From RDYJ01 sp034931405 (GTDB lineage Bacteria > Cyanobacteriota > Cyanobacteriia > Cyanobacteriales > Nostocaceae), in contig NZ_JAYGHA010000013.1 of NCBI RefSeq assembly GCF_034931405.1, positions 1 through 64,000 on the forward strand: a stretch of DNA of 64,000 nucleotides. Reading direction: 5' to 3'. The position numbers and the translations under genes are program-made. Of the stretch, positions 16,701 to 25,936 are shown one piece after another (position 1 is the stretch's first letter; each line of letters starts with the position of its first letter). The notes under the pieces were generated by a model. It ran no database searches. It had not been told where the DNA came from and was given only the letters and a program-made list of their open reading frames with translations.

Positions 16701-16817
16701 AGATTTTAGATTTTAGATGTTTAGATTTTAGACACAATAGTGAATTCAAAATTGAAAATCCAACATTGGTTCAGGGAAGCAAAAGGAGCAGAGATGAATT
16801 TTAACCATCCCTGCTCC
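16701..16817. repeat. TTTTAGAT repeats and hairpin between tuf and rpsJ
   Basis: The tuf-rpsJ spacer holds several near-identical TTTTAGAT units (about 16697-16731) and then an inverted repeat, GGAGCAGAGATG (16785-16796) with CATCCCTGCTCC (16806-16817), one mismatch. The hairpin has no T-run of terminator type on either side and may act in processing or partial attenuation. Confidence 0.6.
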
Positions 16818-16845
16818 CTGATGATTTAGAGCAAAAAGGTGAGTG

Positions 16846-18075
<1,230 letters not shown>

Positions 18076-18097
18076 GAATACTCGTTTCCTTTTTTAA

Positions 18098-20176
18098 TTA
18101 AGCGTTCCCTTTGCTTTTGGCAATGATAGTTTCAGCCACGCTCCGAGGTACCTCTTCGTAGTGACTGAATTCCATCGTGAAGATACCCCGGCCTTGGGTC
18201 TTAGACCGGATATCTGTGGCGTAACCAAACATAGTCGCTAATGGAACTTTAGATGTTACTTTAGCGAGTCCTTGTTCAGTGCTTTGTCCTTCAATCTGCC
18301 CCCGACGGGCGATGAGGTCGCCAATAACGTTCCCGATAAAGTCTTCAGGAACTTCTACCTCAACTTTCATCATAGGCTCTAACAGTACGGGAGAAGCTTT
18401 CGATACTGCTTCTTTCATCGCCATGGAACCAGCGATTTTGAAAGCCATTTCTGAAGAGTCTACATCGTGGTAAGAACCGTCTATCAAGGTAGCTTTGACA
18501 TCAATGAGGGGATATCCAGCGACAACACCAGATTCACAACATTCTTTCATGCCCTGTTCAGCTGGGTTAACGTACTCTTTGGGTACAGTCCCACCGACAA
18601 TCTTGGAGACGAATTCAAAACCTGTGCCTGGTTCTCCTGGCTCTAAATTGATGACAACGTGACCGTATTGACCCTTACCACCGCTTTGGCGGATAAATTT
18701 ACCTTCGATTCTGGTTACGGCTTTACGAATCGTTTCCCGGTAAGCTACCTGGGGCGCACCCACGTTGGCTTCTACTTTAAATTCGCGTAACATCCGGTCT
18801 ACAAGAATTTCTAGGTGCAATTCTCCCATTCCCGCAATTACGGTTTGGTTGGTTTCGGGATCAACACGGACACGGAAGGTAGGATCTTCTTCTGACAAAG
18901 ATTGTAGAGCCTTTGACAGTTTATCCATGTCATTCTTAGTTTTGGGTTCAACCGCTACCGAGATCACCGGCTCAGGAATAAATAGGGATTCCAGAATTAC
19001 TGGTGAACCTTCATCACAAAGGGTATCACCTGTCAAGGTATCTTTTAATCCCAAAGCTGCGCCTAAATCACCTGCTCGCAGTTCATCTACGTCTTGTCGA
19101 TCATCTGCCTTCATCAGCACCAAGCGAGAAATGCGTTCTTTCTTGTCTTTGCTGGCATTGAGAACGTAGCTACCCTTTTTCAATACACCAGAATAAACAC
19201 GAACGAAGGTCAGGCGACCATAAGGGTCAGCCATAATCTTGAATGCCAGAGCAGCTAGTGGTTCGTTGTCATCAGCATGACGTTCGACAGTCTCACCATT
19301 GGGTAATAAGCCTTGAATTGGTGGCACTTCAGTTGGTGCTGGTAGGTAATCTACGACTGCATCCAACATCAACTGCACGCCTTTGTTTTTGAAGGCTGAA
19401 CCGCAAAGTACTGGCACAATAGTTCCCGCAGTTGTTCCTTTACGTAGGGCTAAACGAATTTCTGCTTCTGTAAGTTCTTCCCCCTCGAAGTACTTATTCA
19501 TCAAAGCATCATCGGTTTCCGATACTGCTTCAACTAGCTTGATGCGGTATTCCGTTGCTTGTTCTAGCAATTCTGCCGGGATTTCTGCTTCCTGGATATC
19601 AGTGCCTTGGTCGTTGTTGTAGATATAGGCACACATCCGCACCAAGTCAATAATCCCTAGAAAGTCATTTTCACTACCAATTGGCAATTGAATGGCGATC
19701 GCGTTTGCCCGTAAGCGATCGCGCATTTGCTCATGAACTCTATAGAAGTTCGCACCTGTGCGATCCATTTTGTTAATAAAAGCGATCCGAGGCACTTTAT
19801 AGCGGTCAGCTTGCCGCCATACTGTCTCAGATTGTGGTTGGACACCACCCACGGAACAAAAGACGGCGATTACACCATCTAACACGCGCATGGAACGCTC
19901 AACTTCAATTGTGAAGTCAACGTGACCTGGAGTGTCAATAATGTTAATTTGATGATCTTTCCAGCTGGTACTAATGGCAGCGGCAGTAATGGTAATTCCC
20001 CGCTCCCGCTCCTGCTCCATCCAGTCTGTGACAGCAGTTCCTTCGTGAACTTCACCAATTTTATGAATTATCCCAGAGTAAAACAATATTCTCTCTGTTG
20101 TCGTCGTTTTGCCCGCATCTATATGCGCCGCAATACCGATATTGCGTACTTTCTCCAGCGGGTTTGTGCGTACCAC
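18098..20176 (-). CDS. fusA: Elongation factor G
   Basis: EF-G drives ribosomal translocation with GTP. The 692-residue protein has the P-loop AHIDAGKTT (17-25), RGITITAAA, DTPGHVDF and NKMDR, followed by domains II-V ending in the SHYEEVP region. The start is GTG, fixed by a perfect AGGAGG five bases upstream. It lies 139 bp after rpsG in the str operon. Confidence 0.98.
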   Translation of the reverse strand: MVRTNPLEKVRNIGIAAHIDAGKTTTTERILFYSGIIHKIGEVHEGTAVTDWMEQERERGITITAAAISTSWKDHQINIIDTPGHVDFTIEVERSMRVLDGVIAVFCSVGGVQPQSETVWRQADRYKVPRIAFINKMDRTGANFYRVHEQMRDRLRANAIAIQLPIGSENDFLGIIDLVRMCAYIYNNDQGTDIQEAEIPAELLEQATEYRIKLVEAVSETDDALMNKYFEGEELTEAEIRLALRKGTTAGTIVPVLCGSAFKNKGVQLMLDAVVDYLPAPTEVPPIQGLLPNGETVERHADDNEPLAALAFKIMADPYGRLTFVRVYSGVLKKGSYVLNASKDKKERISRLVLMKADDRQDVDELRAGDLGAALGLKDTLTGDTLCDEGSPVILESLFIPEPVISVAVEPKTKNDMDKLSKALQSLSEEDPTFRVRVDPETNQTVIAGMGELHLEILVDRMLREFKVEANVGAPQVAYRETIRKAVTRIEGKFIRQSGGKGQYGHVVINLEPGEPGTGFEFVSKIVGGTVPKEYVNPAEQGMKECCESGVVAGYPLIDVKATLIDGSYHDVDSSEMAFKIAGSMAMKEAVSKASPVLLEPMMKVEVEVPEDFIGNVIGDLIARRGQIEGQSTEQGLAKVTSKVPLATMFGYATDIRSKTQGRGIFTMEFSHYEEVPRSVAETIIAKSKGNA

Positions 20177-20315
20177 AGTTACCTCCTATAATTTTTGCCC
20201 CATGATATCTTGTATATTACTCTTTGTTAAGATTCTATACTTTTACGGAAAACCGTCTTTAGACAGAAAGTTGACGATATACCGCTGTTTATCAGCCGAT
20301 ATATCGTTGCTCCAC

Positions 20316-20786
20316 TTAATAACGGTAATGTGCAAATGCTTTATTTGCTTCAGCCATCCGGTGCGTTTCTTCCCGCTTGCGAATAGCGTTTCCTGTTTCG
20401 TTAGCAGCATCCATTAACTCATTTGCTAGTCTATTAGCCATGGTTCGACCTGGTCTAGATCTAGAAAATTGTACTAACCAACGTAATGCTAAGGTAGTTC
20501 CTCGATCAGAACGTACTTCCATTGGTACTTGGTAAGTTGCTCCACCTACTCGCCGAGCTTTTACTTCTACTAAAGGTGTTGCGTTACGCACTGCTCTTTC
20601 AAATGTTTCTAAAGCAGCATTACCAGTGCGTTCTTCTATTGTTTTTAAAGCATCATAAACAATCCTGGCAGCCAGGGATTTTTTGCCATGACGCATGATC
20701 CGCCGCATCATCATACTGACGAGCCGACTATTATACACTGAGTCAGGCGGAACTGAGCGCCTTTGACTAACACCACGACGAGACAT
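20316..20786 (-). CDS. rpsG: 30S ribosomal protein S7
   Basis: S7 nucleates assembly of the 30S head and lines the mRNA exit region. The 156-residue protein starts MSRRGVSQRR and has the conserved MMRRIMRHGKKSLA and KARRVGGATYQVP motifs. It is the second gene of the str operon, with an unusually long 362-bp spacer after rpsL. Confidence 0.97.
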   Translation of the reverse strand: MSRRGVSQRRSVPPDSVYNSRLVSMMMRRIMRHGKKSLAARIVYDALKTIEERTGNAALETFERAVRNATPLVEVKARRVGGATYQVPMEVRSDRGTTLALRWLVQFSRSRPGRTMANRLANELMDAANETGNAIRKREETHRMAEANKAFAHYRY

Positions 20787-21148
20787 ACTTCATCCTTGAA
20801 TTCGGAATTTGGCAACGAAATTATATGTTATCAGAACACAGAAATCTAAAAGCGGTCTAAGTATCCGCTTGAATTTTCTGGAATTTTGGCTTTAGTTGCA
20901 ATAAAGCTCAACTAATTGACCCGTTAACCCTTTACCAGAAGCACTAGGCGACAACACGATCAACTTTAATTTTTACATTAAAGTGTTGCTATTGCTTACA
21001 GTATTTTGCTTTTAAACTCTTACACTTGCTCGCAAGCTTGCAAGTTACAGCTTAATTTTTTAAACAGGAATACACTGCTGGTTTCTGTGTTTTACCGGGT
21101 TCAAAATCGGACGATTAACCGTTATTGATGTGATTAATCGTCTAATTT
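20787..21148. other. Long rpsL-rpsG spacer
   Basis: This 362-bp spacer inside the str operon has no coding frame. It contains a small hairpin AAGCGG...CCGCTT (20850-20870) and a palindromic CTTGC-rich stretch near 21026-21046. An internal promoter or processing site for rpsG-fusA-tuf is plausible but not shown. Confidence 0.45.
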
Positions 21149-21532
21149 CTACTTTTTAGCTTCTTTTGGGCGTTTAGTTCCATATTTGGAACGTCCTTGC
21201 TTCCGGTCTTTAACTCCGGCAGTATCTAAGGTGCCACGAATAATGTGGTATCTAACGCCTGGTAAGTCTTTTACCCGACCACCACGAATCATCACAACTG
21301 AGTGTTCTTGCAAGTTATGGCCAATACCTGGAATGTAAGCTGTGACTTCAAATCCAGAGGTTAATCTGACCCTTGCTACTTTGCGGAGAGCAGAGTTTGG
21401 TTTTTTAGGTGTAGTCGTGTATACTCTGGTACATACTCCTCGACGTTGAGGGCATTGTTTCAGAGCAGGGGACTTGGTTTTCTGACGCGCTAGTTCGCGT
21501 TCACTACGTATTAGCTGCTGTATTGTTGGCAT
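21149..21532 (-). CDS. rpsL: 30S ribosomal protein S12
   Basis: S12 is part of the decoding centre. The 127-residue protein starts MPTIQQLIRSERE and keeps TPKKPNSALRKVARVRLTSG and GRVKDLPGVRYH, the segments where streptomycin-resistance changes occur; the sequence is of the sensitive type (KPNSA, KDLPG). It is the first gene of the str operon. Its upstream region leads into an N-gap and heptad repeats. Confidence 0.97.
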   Translation of the reverse strand: MPTIQQLIRSERELARQKTKSPALKQCPQRRGVCTRVYTTTPKKPNSALRKVARVRLTSGFEVTAYIPGIGHNLQEHSVVMIRGGRVKDLPGVRYHIIRGTLDTAGVKDRKQGRSKYGTKRPKEAKK

Positions 21533-21866
21533 GAGTGACAGCGCGTTAAGCTGCTTATGTTCTATTTTAACAAATCCTGATTATAGCGTTTTTGAGGTTT
21601 TTACGTCAATTANNNNNNNNNNNNNNNNNNNNNNNNNNNNNNNNNNNNNNNNNNNNNNNNNNNNNNNNNNNNNNNNNNNNNNNNNNNNNNNNNNNNNNNN
21701 NNNNNNNNNNNNNNNNNNNNNNNNNNNNNNNNNNNNNNNNNNNNNNNNNNNNNNNNNNNCAGGAGTCAGGGGAGGTAGGGGTAGAATATTTATCTTTTGC
21801 CTTTTGCCTTTTGCCTTTTGCCTTTTGCCTTTTGCCTTTTGCTTTCTGTTCCCTGTTCCCTGTTCC
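21533..21866. other. Gap-containing intergenic region
   Basis: This spacer carries the rpsL promoter side, 147 N (21613-21759) and heptad repeats. The reading frames that cross the N-run are artefacts. The true length is uncertain. Confidence 0.8.
21794..21866. repeat. CTTTTGC (x7) and CTGTTCC (x3) heptads
   Basis: Seven exact CTTTTGC units (21794-21842) are followed, after three bases, by three CTGTTCC units (21846-21866). They abut the stop codon of the IscA-type gene. Both are typical tandem heptad repeats; the neighbouring N-run probably contains more. Confidence 0.93.
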
Positions 21867-22190
21867 CTATGAAATAGAAAAAGAATTACCACAACTACAG
21901 GTAGACGTTGCTATGGGGTTGTAGAAGCGAAAACCTCCACCCATAAGATCCTCTGAATAGTCTAAAGTCAAACCGTTGATATATTTGATGCTTTCTTTGT
22001 CGATGACTAGCTGGGTAGTATTAACATCAAAAACCTGATCTTCAACTTTGACTACTTCATCAAAGGAAATATCATATAACCAACCTGAACAGCCACCTGG
22101 TTTTACCCGTAAGCGAAACAAGATATTTGGCTGCTGTTTGGATTTTAAGCGCCCGATCTCGTTCGTGGCTGCTGGACTCAAATGAATCAT
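21867..22190 (-). CDS. Iron-sulfur assembly protein, HesB/IscA/SufA family
   Basis: This 107-residue A-type carrier has the three conserved cysteines: Cys34 in GGCSG and Cys98/Cys100 in CSCG. The beta-sheet core (FRLRVKPGGCSGWLYD, DYSEDLMGGGFRFYNP) is typical. Such proteins hold or transfer Fe-S clusters in the cytoplasm. Length is standard. Whether it is the SufA or IscA member cannot be told from sequence alone; no suf or nif gene is adjacent. Confidence 0.92.
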   Translation of the reverse strand: MIHLSPAATNEIGRLKSKQQPNILFRLRVKPGGCSGWLYDISFDEVVKVEDQVFDVNTTQLVIDKESIKYINGLTLDYSEDLMGGGFRFYNPIATSTCSCGNSFSIS

Positions 22191-22263
22191 GGAATTTTGG
22201 TAGCAATCAGAAAATCCATCTTTAATATTACAGGAGTCAGGATTCAGGAGAATTTAGAATTTA

Positions 22264-22360
22264 GAATTTAGAATGAAGAATTTAGGAGTCAGGAGTCAGG
22301 GGAGGCAGGGGAAGAAAAGATTTTTACCAATGCTCATTCTTCATTCTTCATTCTAAATTC
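22264..22360. repeat. 18-bp inverted repeat with heptads
   Basis: GAATTTAGAATGAAGAAT (22264-22281) and its exact reverse complement (22343-22360) enclose a 61-base spacer containing AGGAGTC heptads. It lies between the cupin and IscA-type genes; a large stem-loop on either strand is possible. Confidence 0.85.
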
Positions 22361-22365
22361 CCCAG

Positions 22366-22785
22366 TCACTTATCACTACGAGCATAGTCATCTTGGTAGC
22401 GAATAATATCATCTTCGCCCAAGTATTCGCCATTTTGGACTTCAATCAAAATCAAGGGAATTACACCAGGATTCTCTAAACGGTGAACAGTACATTGGGG
22501 TACATAGGTAGACTGATTATTACTGAGCAAAACTTCGCTTTCGCCACAAACTACTTTAGCAGTACCGGAGACGACTATCCAGTGTTCACTACGATGGTGG
22601 TGCATTTGTAGACTGAGACGGTGGCCTGGTTTAACTTCGATGCGTTTAATTTTGTAACCTCTTCCTTCTTCTAAAACTGTAAAAGAACCCCAAGGGCGTA
22701 GTTCGCCGGCAGCCACTCCTTTGTTATTAATAGCGGCGCTGAGGGTGAGAGTATTATTAGAGACAGTTTCTGTTAATTGAGCCAT
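22366..22785 (-). CDS. Phosphomannose isomerase type II-like cupin
   Basis: This 139-residue single cupin domain resembles the C-terminal domain of mannose-6-phosphate isomerase/GDP-mannose pyrophosphorylase (ManC type): RPWGSF, KRIEVKPGHRLSLQMHHHRSEHWIVVSGTA, VPQCTVHRLENPG. The His-rich HHHRSEH and later His form the metal site. I chose MAQLTETV at 22785 as start because GAGG lies 7 bases before it; an upstream in-frame ATG at 22806 is less likely. A role in mannose or activated-sugar metabolism is likely by homology; without the nucleotidyltransferase half the exact reaction is open. Confidence 0.82.
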   Translation of the reverse strand: MAQLTETVSNNTLTLSAAINNKGVAAGELRPWGSFTVLEEGRGYKIKRIEVKPGHRLSLQMHHHRSEHWIVVSGTAKVVCGESEVLLSNNQSTYVPQCTVHRLENPGVIPLILIEVQNGEYLGEDDIIRYQDDYARSDK

Positions 22786-23103
22786 AGATACCTCATTTGG
22801 GAACATACAAAAAGTTATTATTCTTAATATTTAGTGAAAAATTGTGATTGGTATTACTAACGGTAAAATTAGCAGATTAATTTCACTTTGCTAAGAATAG
22901 CAAAATAAAATGTCATGGCTTAACCTACCACTAGTAAAAGTCTTGGGTCTACACTAACTCTTCATTAAATAAAATGCCAGCTTGTTCTCAACTTTCAGTA
23001 AGGATGGAAAAATTAGTCTTTGGCAAAATCAAAAATGCAAAATTGGAAACAATATTTTTCAACAATGTTTTTTAATATTGCATTTGAGTGTTGAATCTAC
23101 AGA

Positions 23104-25029
23104 TTATCTTGGGTCAAGAAAAATACCGATACCATTATGGACACGGGCGGCTGTATTGGGGGAACGGTCGAGTAATTGCCCTCCCAAGTATAAACTCGTA
23201 GAACTGCCACCGTCCAAATTCAGGGCATTTACGCAACCCATAAGCTGCATTAATTGAGCGTGTTCAGCTAAATTGGGTCCTGGTCCTCCAGCACGGTTAT
23301 GTACAGCAGCAATCATTAAATTACCTGTGGTGGTGGTGCAGATGGCGCTGCGAACGGCTCTTTCGGTGATGAAAGCATTACTAAATTTCTCATCTTTGGC
23401 ATCAAGGACAATTTGCCGATTTTGGACTAAAAGCGGACCTGCGCCGATTATGTGGGGATAACGGCTAAAATCAGCAGGAGTGGTGGAACTGGAGATACTA
23501 ACTTTTGTGCCAATAGGTAATTTGGCGGCGTTGGTGGTAGCAGTACCGCGCAAGGTGAGGAGGTAGCCGTTTTGAGGAATGGGAACAGGAGTTACACCTA
23601 CTTTACCACCTGGTAACTGGTTGGTAATTTGGTCTTTTTGGACGATGAGGATGATTTCGTTATCTGTGAGGGGTGTGTAAGTAGAACCCCAAGTTGGTGT
23701 ATAACGGGCAATGCCATTTTGTACATAGCCGCTATTTAGGAATAAAATTGGCAAGGGTTGGTTATTGGTGCTGTTTAAGGTTTCGTTTAAGGTGAGACGG
23801 CCAAAATAAAATTCTCCATTATTATTCCAGGCGATCGCACCCCGGTTGAGAATAGGTCCTGACATCCACTGATTATCCCGCCGGACTGCCCCTAAAGGTA
23901 ATCTGTTATTACGGTTAAAATAACCTCCGTTAATTCCTGCTACGGCTAAATAACGTTGTGCTGTTTGTATTAAAGGGGAAATACCTGTTTGACTTTCTGG
24001 ATTTGCTAACATTGGTTTTAATGTTAACCCAACCATCCGAGGGTTAATTTCTAGCCAAACGACGGGAAAGCTTTCTGTACCTGAATTTATAAATCTTTGT
24101 TGCCAGCGTAATCCCTGAGACCACGTAATATCCCGTGCTACTAAAGCATCAGGTCGAATATCAATAACTAAGCGATTTGGGTTAGCAAGGGTTGTAATGC
24201 GGGGAGATGAACCAAAGGGAACACTCAAACTAATATTAGTTTGGTTACTGACCATCTCTACTTTTTGAATCAGTGCTTCTGGTTTTGGTGCTAAGGGTAA
24301 TTGTTTTGACTGGTCTGGTGGTGTTATCGGTAGTTGAGGCGTATATAGTTGAATTAAACCATTATCAGCTGTACTATCTAGGGTGATGATCCACTCTCTA
24401 TTTGGTGGTGCAGGGGGTTGGGAAGTTGGGGTGTTTGGGTTTACGGGTCTTTTTATCGGTTGACCTTGTGTAATTTTCCAGGGCGTGGGACTATCTAAAT
24501 CAATAACAAGGCGATCGCCCCAAGTTTGTTTTCCCTGACGAATATTATTGATTTTTGCTGGTGGTGTAGAAATTACTAATGTATTACCATTTGCTTGCAT
24601 TTGCCAGCCACTGGTTTGAGCAAAACTAGAAATATCTAAATAACGATATCCTCTCAACAGTTTGGCTTTGAGGGTTGGTGATGGTGTGGAAGAAAACCAT
24701 TCTACTGGTTGTAATTCAGGATTGCTGGTATTTAATAAATTTACCCCTATCAACTGCCTGATTGCCCCATCACTCAGATGTGTGATGACTGTACCCGATG
24801 TTCCCTGTTGTTGTATCCAAGCACCTGTTAAAGTCCGACCATTCAGGGTAATTTGAGTACCTGATGATGGTGTTGGTAATTGAGAAACCACTCTGGGGTG
24901 AGTTTGAGGATTTGTCGGAGACTGTTTGGCGTTAGTAGCATAGGTAGCAGTCAAGCAAAATGCTGTCGAAAGTATTGACGACACAGAATAGCGGAAAAAC
25001 CGCCGCTTGTTAATGATGATCATTGGCAT
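23104..25029 (-). CDS. Phosphodiester glycosidase (NAGPA/DUF2233) family exported protein
   Basis: This is a 641-residue exported protein with an N-terminal basic-hydrophobic signal (RRFFRYSVSSILSTAFCLTATYA). Residues about 60-330 contain beta-rich repeats with RLVIDLDSPTP and RLVIDIRPDAL, resembling the AMIN domains of cell-wall proteins. The C-terminal part (about 355-641) is the phosphodiester glycosidase domain, with GINGGYFNRNN, HIIGAGPLL and NLDGGSSTSLYLGG. A role in periplasmic polysaccharide or envelope phosphodiester cleavage is inferred from the domains. It is a single gene. Confidence 0.85.
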   Translation of the reverse strand: MPMIIINKRRFFRYSVSSILSTAFCLTATYATNAKQSPTNPQTHPRVVSQLPTPSSGTQITLNGRTLTGAWIQQQGTSGTVITHLSDGAIRQLIGVNLLNTSNPELQPVEWFSSTPSPTLKAKLLRGYRYLDISSFAQTSGWQMQANGNTLVISTPPAKINNIRQGKQTWGDRLVIDLDSPTPWKITQGQPIKRPVNPNTPTSQPPAPPNREWIITLDSTADNGLIQLYTPQLPITPPDQSKQLPLAPKPEALIQKVEMVSNQTNISLSVPFGSSPRITTLANPNRLVIDIRPDALVARDITWSQGLRWQQRFINSGTESFPVVWLEINPRMVGLTLKPMLANPESQTGISPLIQTAQRYLAVAGINGGYFNRNNRLPLGAVRRDNQWMSGPILNRGAIAWNNNGEFYFGRLTLNETLNSTNNQPLPILFLNSGYVQNGIARYTPTWGSTYTPLTDNEIILIVQKDQITNQLPGGKVGVTPVPIPQNGYLLTLRGTATTNAAKLPIGTKVSISSSTTPADFSRYPHIIGAGPLLVQNRQIVLDAKDEKFSNAFITERAVRSAICTTTTGNLMIAAVHNRAGGPGPNLAEHAQLMQLMGCVNALNLDGGSSTSLYLGGQLLDRSPNTAARVHNGIGIFLDPR

Positions 25030-25936
25030 TTTTGTCAGTTGTCATTAGTAATTAGGTTATTAATATTCCCCTACTCCCCGTCCTCTCTCTCCCCAGTCCG
25101 CAATACCCAGTACCTTGTTCCCTGACCTTTGAACTAAAGTTACCACCTTAGAGGATATCTGACCAATTATGAGGAAATCTTAAAAAAATATGCTGTTATT
25201 TTTCATTAAAGATGATATTATATACCTTGGCTATTTATATCCTGTAAAAACTGGCAAGCAATTTTCCCGCCAAAACTACTAAGGCTAATTGTTTTAAATA
25301 ACACATTTTTACAAACACGCTATAATAGTAGTCTTGGTGTTTAAACCAAAATTAAAATATTCCATCATCACCGATAGCGCAGCTTGACATAAGTCATTGG
25401 CAGATGCTGTTGTGGTTTTAGTAAGTTTTGATTGCCTACCAGACAGGTGGCAATTAACAACCAGAGAAAATATAGACAACAGCTATAGTTTAGGAATCGT
25501 CAAATGGTTATATAGTTGAATACTCTGTATTTGTTGCTGCAATAAGATAATTGCAGTTTTAGAGACAGTGGAGTTTTCAGTTTAAACTGAATGTCAGGCA
25601 CACCGAGGTAGGTTATCCTGATAAATACCCTTGATCTGGCTAAAAGGGGATTGAAAAATACTTAGCTTCATCATCTAAATAAACGTAATGTCAGGGAAAG
25701 CAAATTGTCCAGATAAAGATACTTTTTCTAATAGTGCAGTGCATAAACACTTAAAAAATAGCGATGATATTTTAACACGGGTGAGCCAAAATGTAAACCC
25801 TAAGTTAAAATTTTTTTTCCCTAATTTTTCGTGATTATGTATTTCGCGATCGCTAAATTGAGATTTTTTCCCTAGCAGTAGCAACAGTGCAGAATTCGTA
25901 ACTCAATAATTTTCAGGATAACTTCAGGAATAGAAT
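25030..25936. other. Long spacer upstream of gltB
   Basis: This 907-bp region contains a TATAAT at 25321, and a hairpin CTGCAAT/ATTGCAG (25537-25556) followed by TTTT that could be a terminator or attenuator. No GTA-N8-TAC NtcA site and no clear glutamine riboswitch were found. A 69-codon minus-strand frame (25675-25884) lacks coding character. Confidence 0.5.
25537..25556 (+). terminator. Possible terminator/attenuator hairpin in gltB leader
   Basis: A 7-bp perfect stem (CTGCAAT, loop AAGATA, ATTGCAG) is followed at once by TTTT. It lies about 380 bp before the gltB start. The short T-run makes it a weak candidate. Confidence 0.35.

Noticed and set aside
21531..21924. Frames on both strands crossing the N-run near 21613-21759
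   Set aside because: Most of each translation is undefined and the remainder is heptad repeat; they are artefacts of the gap.
25675..25884. 69-codon minus-strand frame upstream of gltB
   Set aside because: AT-rich and low complexity; no ribosome site; likely part of the gltB regulatory region.
25321..25936. Glutamine riboswitch (glnA motif) or NtcA site upstream of gltB
   Set aside because: A GGTAGG stretch exists near 25609 but the other conserved boxes are absent, and no GTA-N8-TAC was found.
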